DNA of 45,064 bases from Lachnospiraceae bacterium (lineage in GTDB: Bacteria > Bacillota > Clostridia > Lachnospirales > Lachnospiraceae). Every line of letters starts with the position of its first letter. Positions within the stretch are counted from its first letter, which is position 1. Positions 16,389-25,582 of this stretch are shown one piece after another. The notes beneath the pieces were generated by a model. It was given only the letters and a program-made list of their open reading frames with translations, was not told where the DNA came from and made no database searches. The translations under genes were made by a program, and so were the position numbers. The DNA is taken from positions 1 through 45,064 of the forward strand of contig JAFQCM010000076.1 of assembly GCA_017399445.1 (NCBI GenBank), in the 5' to 3' direction.

Positions 16389-17207
16389 TTAATTTTCCAT
16401 GCCAGAATCCAATCTCTCCAGCAATTCTTCCAATAATCTTAAAACACCTTTCTTTTCTGGTGAATCTGCAATATATTCTGCCTGTTCTTTTACAGAATCC
16501 GCCGCATTTTCTACTGCAAAACTATATTTTGCCTGAGCAAACATCCCTACATCATTGCTATTATCTCCAAATACCATGGTTTCTTCCTTGGAAATTCCCA
16601 TCACCTGCTGAATTGAAGCAATAGCACTTCCTTTATCCACGCCTTCCTTCATAAAATCTACCCAGTTGGTGCCAGAACGAAGCACTTGTAAACAATTTCC
16701 CCACTCTGGAATCATTTTATCAGCAGCTTCCTGAATCTTAGTTTTATGGTACATGGAAATCTTCAGAATATCATCACACTCTTTTAAAACATCTTTGATT
16801 GGTGTAATTTCATAATGATATCCATTGATAAGTAAATCCAAAAACTCCTGGTCAGCAGTTTCTACATAAGCTGCATTTTTTGTTTCTGCAACAAAACGAT
16901 ATCCCTGTTCTCCCATTTCACGAATTTCTTTCACTAACTTTTCTAAAATTTCTTTTGGCATTCTATGTTCATTAATATCATAATTTCGGCACCGAATATA
17001 GGAACCGTTTCCGGAAACAAAAATCACATCTTCCGACTTTTCCTGAAATAATCGGTACATGCTCTTATACTGCCTGCCACTGGCTGCCACAAACATAATT
17101 CCATGGGCTTTTAGCCGGTCTATAATTTCTGATAATTCTTTTGGAAATTCATGGGTTCCTTCGGTAATCAAAGTACCATCTATGTCACTTGCTACTAATT
17201 TTATCAT
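16389..17207 (-). CDS. Cof-type HAD-family phosphatase
   Basis: This 272-residue HAD-superfamily hydrolase is of the Cof/YbjI sugar-phosphatase subtype. Motif I is SDIDGTLI (Asp8 as predicted nucleophile, Asp10 as acid/base), motif II lies in FVAASGRQYKSM, motif III is the DKGSAI lysine, and motif IV is MVFGDNSNDVGM. A C2-type cap domain fills about residues 85-190. GGAG followed by 6 bases precedes ATG 17207; the ATG six codons upstream lacks a spaced site. The substrate is usually a sugar phosphate or a flavin nucleotide and is not predictable here. The promoter is at 17246-17274. Confidence 0.9.
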   Translation of the reverse strand: MIKLVASDIDGTLITEGTHEFPKELSEIIDRLKAHGIMFVAASGRQYKSMYRLFQEKSEDVIFVSGNGSYIRCRNYDINEHRMPKEILEKLVKEIREMGEQGYRFVAETKNAAYVETADQEFLDLLINGYHYEITPIKDVLKECDDILKISMYHKTKIQEAADKMIPEWGNCLQVLRSGTNWVDFMKEGVDKGSAIASIQQVMGISKEETMVFGDNSNDVGMFAQAKYSFAVENAADSVKEQAEYIADSPEKKGVLRLLEELLERLDSGMEN

Positions 17208-17245
17208 TTTGTTCTCCATTCTCAAAGATCTCTTTTTCCTGTTTC

Positions 17246-17274
17246 ATTATAACATGATATTTCTATCTCGTGAA
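17246..17274 (-). promoter_or_regulatory. sigma-A promoter of the HAD phosphatase gene
   Basis: TTCACG (17269-17274) and a consensus TATAAT (17246-17251) on the minus strand are 17 bases apart. The -35 matches at four of six positions. Confidence 0.6.
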
Positions 17275-17396
17275 CTACCCATTGTGTAAGATTAGCGGAA
17301 TTGCGGTAGCCCTATTTCAATTAGCTGCATCTTTTTTACAAACCACTGATATATTTTTTTCTTTTGCACATACTAATCATGAAAGGATGGTGTACC

Positions 17397-17543
17397 ATGG
17401 AAAAATCAACAAACACTACCAGTACAAAAAATGCTTATGATGACGGCAACATTCCAGAAGTTGATCTACCAAAAGATTATACTTCTGTAGAGCCGTTACC
17501 AGAATCAACACGTCCTCGTAAGGATGGACCAGGAGGGGATTAA
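17397..17543 (+). CDS. 48-residue hydrophilic small protein
   Basis: This short frame has a good AAAGGA 9 bases before ATG 17397 and its own strong terminator, so it is probably a real gene. The product is hydrophilic and proline-rich in its second half (NIPEVDLPKDYTSVEPLPES, ending RPRKDGPGGD), with no membrane segment, signal peptide or cysteine. It looks disordered. I do not recognise a family. An in-frame ATG at 17379 would add six residues but has no binding site. It is isolated: the neighbours on both sides are on the other strand. Confidence 0.6.
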   Translation: MEKSTNTTSTKNAYDDGNIPEVDLPKDYTSVEPLPESTRPRKDGPGGD

Positions 17544-17557
17544 CCCCTCCCTTTTTT
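17532..17557 (+). terminator. terminator with stop codon in its loop
   Basis: GGAGGGG (17532-17538) pairs with CCCCTCC (17544-17550), then T6 follows (17552-17557). The 5-base loop holds the TAA stop (17541-17543) of the 48-residue gene. This is a textbook intrinsic terminator. Confidence 0.9.
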
Positions 17558-17578
17558 GTTTCGCTTTCCATCTATATT

Positions 17579-18145
17579 TTAAAATTCTTTTAATTCCTGA
17601 TATACTCTTGCCACTGGCAATCCTACTACGTTGTTATAATCTCCTGTAATTTCCCTAATATACTTTGCCGCAATACCTTGAATACCATAACTTCCTGCTT
17701 TATCCATGGGCTCTTTTGTATCTACATACTCTTCTATCTCTTCCTTACTCATTGGATAAAAAGTAACCTTTGTGCATTCATGGAATTTCTTTTTGTTTTT
17801 CGTCCCATCTTGCTCTATTTTGATTAATACCACACCAGTATAAACTTCATGGGTATTACCCTGAAGTTTGGTAAGCATATTTATTGCATCCTGTCTGTCT
17901 GTTGGCTTTTCTAAAATTTCTCCTTGAAAAGCCACTACAGTATCTGCACCAATAATAACCGCTTCCTCCAAAATATTTTCTGCTACTGCCTCCGCTTTCT
18001 GCAAAGCATGTTCCTTTGCTACTTCCTCTGGAATCTTTATTTCCACTGGTACTTCACCACCACATGATAACACTGAAAATTCCATACCAATCTGTTGTAA
18101 TAAATCCTTCCTTCTTGGGGATTCTGATGCTAATATAATCTTCAT
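17579..18145 (-). CDS. maf: Maf-family nucleoside triphosphate pyrophosphatase
   Basis: This 188-residue Maf protein hydrolyses nucleoside triphosphates (in related proteins dTTP, UTP and modified pyrimidine nucleotides) to monophosphates, a house-cleaning role. The signature ILASESPRRKDLLQQIG is at residues 4-20, followed by the KA.AV stretch, IIGADTVV and the DKAGSYGIQG motif near residue 150. AAAGGAG precedes ATG 18145. It follows uvrA by 35 bases and is likely the last gene of uvrB-uvrA-maf. Confidence 0.95.
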   Translation of the reverse strand: MKIILASESPRRKDLLQQIGMEFSVLSCGGEVPVEIKIPEEVAKEHALQKAEAVAENILEEAVIIGADTVVAFQGEILEKPTDRQDAINMLTKLQGNTHEVYTGVVLIKIEQDGTKNKKKFHECTKVTFYPMSKEEIEEYVDTKEPMDKAGSYGIQGIAAKYIREITGDYNNVVGLPVARVYQELKEF

Positions 18146-18180
18146 TTGTTTTCTCCTTTATCACATTGCGTCAATTTCAA

Positions 18181-21021
18181 CTACTTTTCCAAATACTTCT
18201 TGATATATTTTCCTGTATAAGATTCCTTACATTTTGTAATCTGCTCCGGTGTGCCTGTTGCCACTATAGTTCCACCGCCTTCTCCTCCTTCTGGTCCTAT
18301 ATCAATAATATAATCAGCAGTTTTAATTACATCCAGATTATGCTCAATTACTACTACTGTGTTTCCCCCTTCTGCAAGCTGTTCTAAGATTTCTACCAGT
18401 TTATGCACATCGGCAAAATGAAGTCCTGTAGTTGGCTCGTCTAAAATATAAATAGTTTTTCCTGTACTACGCTTACTGAGTTCTGTAGCAAGTTTTATTC
18501 TCTGAGCTTCTCCTCCAGAAAGTGTAGTGGAAGGCTGTCCCAGTTTAATATAAGAAAGTCCTACATCATTTAAGGTTTTTATTTTTCGATAAATGGATGG
18601 AACATTTTCAAAGAATGTCATAGCTTCTTCTACTGTCATATCTAATACATCAAAAATGCTTTTTCCCTTATACTTAACTTCCAAAGTTTCTCTGTTATAT
18701 CGTTTTCCGCCACATACTTCACATGGTACATAGACATCCGGCAAAAAGTGCATTTCAATTTTTAAAATCCCATCGCCACAACATGCCTCACATCTTCCAC
18801 CTTTTACATTAAAGCTAAATCTACCCTTTTTGTAACCTTTTGCTTTAGCATCTGCTGTTGTTGCAAATAAATCTCTAATCTGGTCAAATACCCCTGTATA
18901 GGTTGCCGGATTCGAACGTGGTGTTCTTCCTATTGGAGACTGGTCAATATCTATTACCTTATCTAGTTGTTCAATTCCCTTGATTTCCTTATATTTTCCT
19001 GGAATCGTTCTCGCTCTGTTTAATTTCTTTGCCAAAGTTTTATAAAGTATTTCATTTACCAATGAACTTTTTCCAGAACCGGAAACTCCTGTAACACAGG
19101 TCATAACTCCCAGTGGAATATCAACATTCACATTCTTTAAATTATTTTCTGCGGCTCCAATAATCTTTAAAAATCCTGTTGGCTCTTTTCTTATTTCCGG
19201 AACAGGGATTTTTCTTCTTCCGCTAAGATATGCCCCTGTAACAGAATTTTCATTAGCCATAATTGCTTCTGCATTTCCTGTAGCAACTACCTGTCCACCA
19301 TGCTCTCCAGCACCCGGTCCAATATCTACGATATAATCTGCCGCAAACATAGTATCCTCATCATGTTCTACCACAATCAAAGTATTTCCAAGACTTTGCA
19401 GATTTCTAAGGGCACCAATTAATTTATCATTGTCCCTTTGATGAAGTCCAATACTTGGTTCGTCCAAAATATAGGCAACTCCTACCAATCCTGAACCAAT
19501 TTGCGTAGCAAGTCGGATTCTCTGTGCCTCTCCACCGGATAATGTTCCGGTAGCTCTAGAAAGGCTTAAATATTCCAGACCCACATTAATCAAAAATCCT
19601 ACTCTTGCTTTAATTTCCTTTAAAATCTGATTACCAATTAATTGTTGTTGTTTTGTTAATTCCAGATTTTCCAGAAATACCATAAGCTGTTTTATAGACA
19701 TAGAAGTTACTTCATGAATGTTTTTATCACAAATAGTCACTGCAAGAGACTCCTGTTTTAAACGCTGTCCTTTACAGGTTTTACATGGAGTAATTCTCAT
19801 AAAACTTTCATACTCTGCTTTCATGGTATCAGATCCGGTTTCCCGGTATCTTTTTTCCATATTTTTAATCAGCCCTTCAAAGGCCACATCATAAATTCCT
19901 TCTCCACGTTGTCCCTTATAATACACTTTAACTGACTTTCCACCAGTTCCATAAATAATGATATTCTGAATTTCTTCTGATAACTCCTCAAACGGTGTTT
20001 TCAAATCGAATTTGTATTCTTTTGCTAATGCCTTTAAAATAGCATTTGTAAAACTTCCCTCCTCAGAACTGGACTGCCAGCCCATTGCAATAATGGCACC
20101 ATCCGCCAGACTAACAGATTTATCTGGAATCATTAAATCTACATCAAATTCCATTTTGTATCCCAACCCAAAACAATCCGGACAGGCACCAAATGGATTA
20201 TTAAAAGAAAAGCTTCTTGGTTCAATTTCATCAATACTAACACCACAGTCTGGGCAGGAAAAACTCTGACTGAAATTCATTGGTTCTCCATCAATAATAT
20301 CTACAATTAACAATCCTTCTGCCAAATCCAGTACATTTTCAATGGAATCTGCCAGCCTTTTCTCAATTCCCGGTTTTACCACCAATCGGTCTACCACTAC
20401 TTCAATATTGTGTTTTATATTTTTTTCCAGTTTAATTTCTTCTGACAAGTCATACATATTTCCATCTACTCTTACTCTTACATAGCCACTTTTCTTTATC
20501 TGAGTAAAGAGTTTTACATGTTCCCCTTTTCTTCCTCTGACAACTGGTGCCAGTAACTGTATTTTTGTACTCTCTGGCAATTCCATAATTCGGTCTACCA
20601 TCTGGTCTACGGTTTGCTTTTTAATTTCTCTTCCACATTTTGGACAATGAGGAATTCCAATTCTGGCATATAACAAACGAAAATAATCATAGATTTCAGT
20701 TACTGTTCCTACAGTAGAACGAGGATTTCTGTTGGTGGATTTCTGGTCAATGGAAATAGTCGGGGATAGACCTTCAATACTTTCTACATCTGGTTTTTCC
20801 ATCTGTCCTAAAAATTGTCGTGCATAAGAAGATAAAGATTCCATGTAACGTCTTTGACCTTCTGCATAAATGGTATCAAAAGCAAGAGAGGACTTTCCAG
20901 AACCACTTAATCCTGTCAATACAACAAATTCGTTTCTTGGAATATCCAAATCGATACCTTTTAAGTTATGCTCATTGGCACCACGTATTTTTATATACTG
21001 TCTGTTGTTATTGTCACTCAT
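18181..21021 (-). CDS. uvrA: excinuclease ABC subunit A
   Basis: This 946-residue UvrA is the damage-sensing ATPase of nucleotide excision repair. It contains two ABC modules: the first Walker A is GLSGSGKSS (about 35-43), the second GVSGSGKSS, and each half carries an LSGGEAQRI signature. Zinc-binding cysteine groups are visible at [12 protein letters not shown]...CPDC and at CEACCGDG...[17 protein letters not shown] and [13 protein letters not shown] are the two Walker B regions. AGGAG precedes ATG 21021. It starts 13 bases after uvrB ends, so the two are co-transcribed from the LexA-marked promoter. Confidence 0.98.
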   Translation of the reverse strand: MSDNNNRQYIKIRGANEHNLKGIDLDIPRNEFVVLTGLSGSGKSSLAFDTIYAEGQRRYMESLSSYARQFLGQMEKPDVESIEGLSPTISIDQKSTNRNPRSTVGTVTEIYDYFRLLYARIGIPHCPKCGREIKKQTVDQMVDRIMELPESTKIQLLAPVVRGRKGEHVKLFTQIKKSGYVRVRVDGNMYDLSEEIKLEKNIKHNIEVVVDRLVVKPGIEKRLADSIENVLDLAEGLLIVDIIDGEPMNFSQSFSCPDCGVSIDEIEPRSFSFNNPFGACPDCFGLGYKMEFDVDLMIPDKSVSLADGAIIAMGWQSSSEEGSFTNAILKALAKEYKFDLKTPFEELSEEIQNIIIYGTGGKSVKVYYKGQRGEGIYDVAFEGLIKNMEKRYRETGSDTMKAEYESFMRITPCKTCKGQRLKQESLAVTICDKNIHEVTSMSIKQLMVFLENLELTKQQQLIGNQILKEIKARVGFLINVGLEYLSLSRATGTLSGGEAQRIRLATQIGSGLVGVAYILDEPSIGLHQRDNDKLIGALRNLQSLGNTLIVVEHDEDTMFAADYIVDIGPGAGEHGGQVVATGNAEAIMANENSVTGAYLSGRRKIPVPEIRKEPTGFLKIIGAAENNLKNVNVDIPLGVMTCVTGVSGSGKSSLVNEILYKTLAKKLNRARTIPGKYKEIKGIEQLDKVIDIDQSPIGRTPRSNPATYTGVFDQIRDLFATTADAKAKGYKKGRFSFNVKGGRCEACCGDGILKIEMHFLPDVYVPCEVCGGKRYNRETLEVKYKGKSIFDVLDMTVEEAMTFFENVPSIYRKIKTLNDVGLSYIKLGQPSTTLSGGEAQRIKLATELSKRSTGKTIYILDEPTTGLHFADVHKLVEILEQLAEGGNTVVVIEHNLDVIKTADYIIDIGPEGGEGGGTIVATGTPEQITKCKESYTGKYIKKYLEK

Positions 21022-21034
21022 GATGTTTTTACTC

Positions 21035-23023
21035 CTATTCTTCCAATTCCCGTAACTGTATTTTCAGTTCCAACATTCTATCTCTTAATTCTGCAGCTGC
21101 CTCAAAGTTCAATTCTGCAGCTGCCTGTTTCATCTTCTTGTCAATTTGTTTCACTAATTTTTCCAGTTCCTTTTTACTCATGGATTCCGGATCTTTGCTG
21201 AATTTCTGTTCTTCTTTTGCAATTTCTTTTGAAATACTGATTAAATCACGTACACTCTTTTTAATAGTCTGCGGAGTAATTCCATGTTCTTCATTGTATT
21301 TCTGCTGTATTTTACGTCTTCTTTCCGTTTCTGAGATAGCTGCTTTCATGGAATCCGTTATATTATCCGCATACATAATAACATGCCCTTCTGCATTACG
21401 GGCGGCACGTCCTACAGTCTGTATCAATGAAGTTTCAGAACGAAGGAAACCTTCTTTATCTGCATCTAATATAGCAACCAGAGAGATTTCCGGAATATCC
21501 AATCCTTCTCGCAACAGGTTAATTCCTACCAACACATCAAACACATCAAGACGCATATCCCGGATAATCTCTGCTCTTTCCAAGGTATCTATATCTGAAT
21601 GAAGATATTTTACCCGTATTCCTACCTCCCGCATATATTCGGTAAGATCTTCTGCCATTTTCTTGGTAAGGGTTGTTACCAAAATTTTATTATGCTTCTC
21701 AATTTCTTTATTTACTTCCCCAATCAGATCGTCAATCTGTCCTTCAATTGGCTTCACTACAATTTCAGGGTCTAACAAGCCGGTAGGACGTATAATCTGC
21801 TCTGTGCGGAACAATTCATGTTCTTCCTCGTATACCGATGGAGTCGCCGAAACAAATAACATCTGATTGATTTTCTCCTCAAATTCTTCGAAATTCAATG
21901 GGCGGTTGTCTTTTGCAGAAGGCAGCCGGAAACCATAATCTACCAATGTGTTCTTTCTGGACTGGTCGCCAAAAAACATTCCTCGCACCTGCGGTATGGT
22001 AATATGAGATTCATCTACAATAATCAAATAATCATCTGGGAAATAATCCATCAAGGTATGAGGTGGTGCTCCTTGGGGCATTCCATTTAAGTGTCTGGAA
22101 TAATTTTCAATTCCAGAACAAAATCCCGTTTCTTTTAGCATTTCCATGTCAAAATGAGTTCTTTCGGAAATTCTTTGGGCTTCTAAAAGCTTATCTTCAC
22201 TTTTGAAATAAGCCACTCGCTCATCTAATTCTTTTTCAATTTCTTTTACTGCCAGATTAATTTTTTCCTGTGGCACTACGTAATGAGAAGCCGGGAAAAT
22301 AGCAGCATGTTCTAGGGTTCTTTTAATTTCGCCAGTTAACACATCCACTTCTGTAATTCGATCAATTTCGTCACTAAAAAATTCTACCCGAATGGCAGTA
22401 TCAGAAAAGTTTGCAGGAATGATTTCCAACACATCTCCTCTTACTCGAAAAGAACCACGTTTAAAGTCCATATCGTTTCTTGTATATTGGATATCTACTA
22501 ATGCCCGTAATACATCATCCCGGTTCTTTTCCATTCCCGGTCTTAGGGAAATCATCATACCCATATAATCTTCCGGACTTCCTAACCCATAAATACATGA
22601 AACACTGGCTACTACAATTACGTCTTTTCGTTCAGTTAAGGAAGATGTGGCTGAAAGACGTAGTTTGTCTATTTCATCATTTACTGCGGAATCTTTTGCA
22701 ATATAAGTATCGGTAGATGGTACATAGGCTTCCGGCTGGTAATAATCGTAGTAGCTGACGAAATATTCCACTGCATTTTCCGGGAAGAATTCTTTGAATT
22801 CACTGTATAGCTGGCCTGCTAACGTTTTATTGTGGGCAATAATAAGAGTTGGCTTGTTTAATGCTTGAATCACATTTGCCATGGTAAAGGTTTTTCCCGA
22901 ACCAGTAACACCGAGCAGGGTCTGGAACTGGTTGCCTTCTTTAAAACCTTTTATTAGTTCTTCTATTGCCTGGGGCTGGTCGCCGGTTGGCTGATATTCA
23001 GAATGTAATACAAATTCATCCAT
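21035..23023 (-). CDS. uvrB: excinuclease ABC subunit B
   Basis: This 662-residue UvrB receives damaged DNA from UvrA, opens it and recruits UvrC. Walker A is [14 protein letters not shown] (about 39-52), the damage-probing beta-hairpin is in [20 protein letters not shown], and helicase motifs include [33 protein letters not shown] and QTVGRAARN. The last 40 residues ([20 protein letters not shown]) form the UVR domain that contacts UvrC. GAGGAGG precedes ATG 23023. It is the first gene of its operon, with an untranslated leader of about 170 bases. Confidence 0.98.
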   Translation of the reverse strand: MDEFVLHSEYQPTGDQPQAIEELIKGFKEGNQFQTLLGVTGSGKTFTMANVIQALNKPTLIIAHNKTLAGQLYSEFKEFFPENAVEYFVSYYDYYQPEAYVPSTDTYIAKDSAVNDEIDKLRLSATSSLTERKDVIVVASVSCIYGLGSPEDYMGMMISLRPGMEKNRDDVLRALVDIQYTRNDMDFKRGSFRVRGDVLEIIPANFSDTAIRVEFFSDEIDRITEVDVLTGEIKRTLEHAAIFPASHYVVPQEKINLAVKEIEKELDERVAYFKSEDKLLEAQRISERTHFDMEMLKETGFCSGIENYSRHLNGMPQGAPPHTLMDYFPDDYLIIVDESHITIPQVRGMFFGDQSRKNTLVDYGFRLPSAKDNRPLNFEEFEEKINQMLFVSATPSVYEEEHELFRTEQIIRPTGLLDPEIVVKPIEGQIDDLIGEVNKEIEKHNKILVTTLTKKMAEDLTEYMREVGIRVKYLHSDIDTLERAEIIRDMRLDVFDVLVGINLLREGLDIPEISLVAILDADKEGFLRSETSLIQTVGRAARNAEGHVIMYADNITDSMKAAISETERRRKIQQKYNEEHGITPQTIKKSVRDLISISKEIAKEEQKFSKDPESMSKKELEKLVKQIDKKMKQAAAELNFEAAAELRDRMLELKIQLRELEE

Positions 23024-23136
23024 ATTGTTCCTCCTCTTTCACGCATTTGCTTTGATTACAGTCAGCCACAAATTTGTGTAATTTCAAAATCTATCCATAG
23101 CTATTACAGTTAATTTTACCATATTATTTCTTATAT

Positions 23137-23164
23137 GAATTAGCTACACCTGAGTAGCCAATTC
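23137..23164 (-). other. stem-loop in the uvrB untranslated leader
   Basis: GAATT-A-GCTAC (23137-23147) pairs with GTAGC-C-AATTC (23154-23164): ten pairs, one mismatch, 6-base loop. It has no T-run, so it is probably a leader structure rather than a terminator. Confidence 0.5.
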
Positions 23165-23179
23165 ACCACACACGCCAAA

Positions 23180-23227
23180 GAACAGATGTTCTTTCTTTAT
23201 TCTACTCTATAAAATCTCCTCTGTCAA
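23180..23227 (-). promoter_or_regulatory. uvrBA promoter with LexA (SOS) box
   Basis: On the minus strand TTGACA (23222-23227) and TAGAAT (23199-23204) are 17 bases apart. GAACAGATGTTC (23180-23191), flanked by A and T, matches the Gram-positive SOS box core GAAC-N4-GTTC and covers the expected start of transcription. DNA damage should relieve LexA repression of uvrB, uvrA and maf. Confidence 0.85.
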
Positions 23228-23295
23228 TTAGAACTATTTTCTATTCTGGAACCTCTATATATTATTTCTTGTTTTTAACATAATTAAAATAAACA

Positions 23296-23332
23296 CAGCT
23301 ATTGAAAAAGCTTTCTTCTTCTCCAATAGCTG
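23296..23332. terminator. stem-loop terminator downstream of the 72-residue protein gene
   Basis: CAGCTATTG (23296-23304) pairs with CAATAGCTG (23324-23332), with T6 close by on the plus side and a looser T-rich tail on the minus side. Nothing on the plus strand needs it, so it most likely ends the minus-strand transcript that carries the AlkD-like and 72-residue genes. The remaining DNA between it and the uvrB promoter has no gene. Confidence 0.6.
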
Positions 23333-23386
23333 CATTTTTTATTCCCCATCAATCAGCACTTTCTTCCTTACCATTACTTCCATCCC

Positions 23387-23452
23387 TTACCAGTTAATCA
23401 TATTCTCCAGACCGCCGTTAGCCTGTGCAACAGAAGTCTTGCTCTTTGCCAT
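23387..23452 (-). CDS. 21-codon reading frame directly after, and in frame with, the 72-residue gene
   Basis: A frame of 21 codons begins (ATGGCAAAGAGC) only 3 bases after the TAA of the 72-residue gene, and in the same frame. AAAGGA lies about 10 bases before its ATG. The peptide starts MAKSKTSVAQANGG and ends ENMINW. It could be a translationally coupled microprotein, a C-terminal extension reached by stop-codon readthrough, or a chance frame. I recognise no family. The composition, with few rare residues and a clean end 55 bases before a terminator, is mildly in favour of coding. Confidence 0.4.
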   Translation of the reverse strand: MAKSKTSVAQANGGLENMINW

Positions 23453-23455
23453 TGC

Positions 23456-23674
23456 TTAATATTCCTTTGCTATTTCTTCATTTATCCCATACAATGCCTT
23501 AAAATTATCAAGATCTGCCTGACTTTTAATCAACATTACCTCTTCAATCTTACCTGTATGAATATCTTTAAAACCTGCAACTTGCTCACCATTGCAAATG
23601 CTTGACTTAATTACCGGCTTCTTATTTTCCTTATCATATGTCAACACTAAAGTTTTCTTCTTAAATAGTCCCAT
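23456..23674 (-). CDS. 72-residue protein of unknown function
   Basis: The protein is small and cytoplasmic, with a basic start (MGLFKKKTLVLTYDKENKKP), a single Cys (SSICNGEQVAGFKDIHTGK) and an acidic C-terminal helix. It appears to be one compact beta-rich domain followed by a helix. I believe similar small proteins occur in related gut clostridia, but I cannot name a family. AAGGAG precedes ATG 23674. It follows the AlkD-like gene on the same strand with about 130 bases between, and the 21-codon frame follows immediately. Confidence 0.7.
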   Translation of the reverse strand: MGLFKKKTLVLTYDKENKKPVIKSSICNGEQVAGFKDIHTGKIEEVMLIKSQADLDNFKALYGINEEIAKEY

Positions 23675-23693
23675 AATGTTCTCCTTCTTGTGT

Positions 23694-23753
23694 CTATACC
23701 ATTCTCCCCAGCATTGCTAGAGGATTAGGATTTTCAATCAGTTCCTTCACCAT
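23694..23753 (-). other. possible remnant reading frame between AlkD-like and 72-residue genes
   Basis: A 19-codon frame (MVKELIENPNPLAMLGRMV) has a coding-like composition but no ribosome binding site and a stop just upstream. It resembles the tail of a longer protein more than a microprotein. This is weak evidence, recorded so that the spacer is not read as empty. Confidence 0.2.
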
Positions 23754-23804
23754 AATATATTCTGTGTTTTAAATTTCTCTAATACAATAATTCATATTTC
23801 CATC

Positions 23805-24497
23805 CTATTTCTTTATTTTCAACGTCTTCAAATATTCCTTCTGTTCCGAAGAAACCCGGTAGCTTTCCACTGCCTTCTGAATCGCCTTATTATGTACCCA
23901 GACATCTAGCCGTTTTTCCTCAATATAAGGCAATGTTTCCTCTGGCTGCTTTGCCAGTGCTGTAGCAAAATACCATGCAATCATCATATTCACATAATAT
24001 TCCTCTGACCGTACTTCCGCCACCCATTCCAGATACTCTTTCTTAAAATCCTCATCCAGAAAATGGGTCATCAACATTCCAATTCCATAGCGAATGGTAT
24101 AAGTATGTTCTGAACACATCCATACTTTAATCTGCTCCAACAATTCTGCCCGATGCTTTTTAAACACTTTAGGAGACATTAAATCACAGGTTGCCCAATT
24201 ATCTATATAAGGCAGGAATTCATTTACCGCTGCCACACAGTCTTCATAATCCTTAATAGTCTCTATTAAAAATCCATGCAAATTATTTTCATCATAATAC
24301 TTATGAGGCAACATATGAATGAACTCCATATATTCTGGCTGTTTTGCCAGCTCCTTCGCAAGTTTTCGCATTGCAGGAGTACGTACACCAATAATCGTAT
24401 CAGGATTTACCGTAGGCATCAGTTTACTATGAAATTCTTTATACTTTTTGTCCTCTAATTCAAACAATCTTTGTTCAATTTCTTTTTGTATCTCCAT
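23805..24497 (-). CDS. DNA alkylation repair protein, AlkD-like HEAT-repeat family
   Basis: This 230-residue all-helical protein matches the DNA alkylation repair family (AlkD/AlkC-like), whose HEAT-like repeats grip DNA and in some members remove alkylated bases. Family-type segments are VNPDTIIGVRTPAMRKLAKEL (about 30-50), FLPYIDNWATCDLMSPK, RYGIGMLMTHFLDE and AWYFATALAKQPEETLPYIE. Clostridial members without proven glycosylase activity are common, so enzymatic activity is not assured. GGGAGA precedes ATG 24497. About 270 bases upstream hold only the fol operon terminator and spacer. Confidence 0.85.
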   Translation of the reverse strand: MEIQKEIEQRLFELEDKKYKEFHSKLMPTVNPDTIIGVRTPAMRKLAKELAKQPEYMEFIHMLPHKYYDENNLHGFLIETIKDYEDCVAAVNEFLPYIDNWATCDLMSPKVFKKHRAELLEQIKVWMCSEHTYTIRYGIGMLMTHFLDEDFKKEYLEWVAEVRSEEYYVNMMIAWYFATALAKQPEETLPYIEEKRLDVWVHNKAIQKAVESYRVSSEQKEYLKTLKIKK

Positions 24498-24713
24498 TTT
24501 GCTCTCCCTTTTCCCTAATTTTCTTTACAATCTTCTCAATTCATCATAAGACCAAAGTTTTCGCCCATTTTACATCTCCTCAAAGTAACCACGCAATTCA
24601 TCCATTAATATTAATCTTTGTTAAATATCAACCTCTGATAAAAACTTATCCTTTTTCAATATTTCCTCCTTTTTTGCTTTGTGTTATATCATATAATTTC
24701 TTCCTAACCTGAA

Positions 24714-24754
24714 AATGAAAGCAACCTAACGTTTACCTTAAGATTGCTTTCATT
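24714..24754 (-). terminator. terminator of the pyr-fol operon
   Basis: AATGAAAGCAA (24714-24724) pairs with TTGCTTTCATT (24744-24754), 11 perfect pairs over a 19-base loop, beginning 13 bases past the folBK stop. On the minus strand the stem ends in CATTTT. It is the first terminator-like structure seen after the leader at 30.2 kb. Confidence 0.65.
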
Positions 24755-24766
24755 CTATAAATCTCT

Positions 24767-25582
24767 CTACTTGTTTAATTCTTCCAACATTTCTTCCACT
24801 GTCTTCCGATACACCGGATGTCTCTTATATGGTGCAATCTGTGCCAGTGGTTTTAACACAAAATCCCTGTTTTTCATATCTTTGTGAGGAATGATTAATT
24901 TCTCCGAATCCCAAATGATATCATCATAAAAAATAATATCCAAATCCAGTGTTCTTGGTCCCCAATGGATAATTCGCTCTCTGTGAGCTTCTTTTTCCAA
25001 TCTGTTTAACAACTTTAACAACTCCACTGGAGAGAGTAAGGTACGAAGTTCTAAACAGCCATTTAAAAATTCTTCCTGTTCTGTCATTCCATAAGGCTCA
25101 GTAACTATAAAATCCGAGCATTTTACCACTTCACAGCCTTCTTCATTATCCAGACTTTCCATTGCCTGATTCAAATATCCTTCTTTATCCCCCAAATTAG
25201 AACCTAAAGCGATGTAAGCAGTATGCCATTTTCGTTCTATTTCCACAGAAACGGTTTCCAACGGCAGACCAATAGGTGCCCATGGCTTTTTAATTTCCAA
25301 AGAAATTTTTTCTAAATTCTTTGTAGTTAACAGCAAATGCTTTGCCAGATTTTCTGCTGCTGTTTCAATTAACTGATAGGTATTTTCTTTCATAAAACGT
25401 TCTATTTTCTGGCTTACCTCTCCATAATGAATGGACTTTGTCAAATCATCGGTAAGACCCGCCATGTGAGTATCTGTATAAAGAACCGCAGAAACCAGAA
25501 ACTTCTGCCCCAGCACATTTTCTTCTTGAAACACTCCATGGTTGCAAAACACTTCTAAATTCTTTATTTTAATTTTATCCAT
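24767..25582 (-). CDS. folBK: fused dihydroneopterin aldolase / HPPK
   Basis: This 271-residue bifunctional protein covers two successive folate steps. Residues 1-117 are FolB, which cleaves dihydroneopterin to 6-hydroxymethyl-dihydropterin (motifs LEVFCNHGVFQEEN and EIKKPWAPIGLPLETVSVEI with the catalytic Lys). Residues 118-271 are FolK, which transfers pyrophosphate from ATP (AYIALGSNLGDKEGYL and the signature WGPRTLDLDIIFYDD). Together they feed FolP, whose gene overlaps this start by 8 bases. It is the last gene of the array, and the terminator follows. Confidence 0.95.
   Translation of the reverse strand: MDKIKIKNLEVFCNHGVFQEENVLGQKFLVSAVLYTDTHMAGLTDDLTKSIHYGEVSQKIERFMKENTYQLIETAAENLAKHLLLTTKNLEKISLEIKKPWAPIGLPLETVSVEIERKWHTAYIALGSNLGDKEGYLNQAMESLDNEEGCEVVKCSDFIVTEPYGMTEQEEFLNGCLELRTLLSPVELLKLLNRLEKEAHRERIIHWGPRTLDLDIIFYDDIIWDSEKLIIPHKDMKNRDFVLKPLAQIAPYKRHPVYRKTVEEMLEELNK

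Noticed and set aside
24500..24600. Ten-codon frame (MGENFGLMMN) with a GAGGAG site before the AlkD-like gene
   Set aside because: Too short to judge; no attenuator structure or regulatory residue pattern goes with it.
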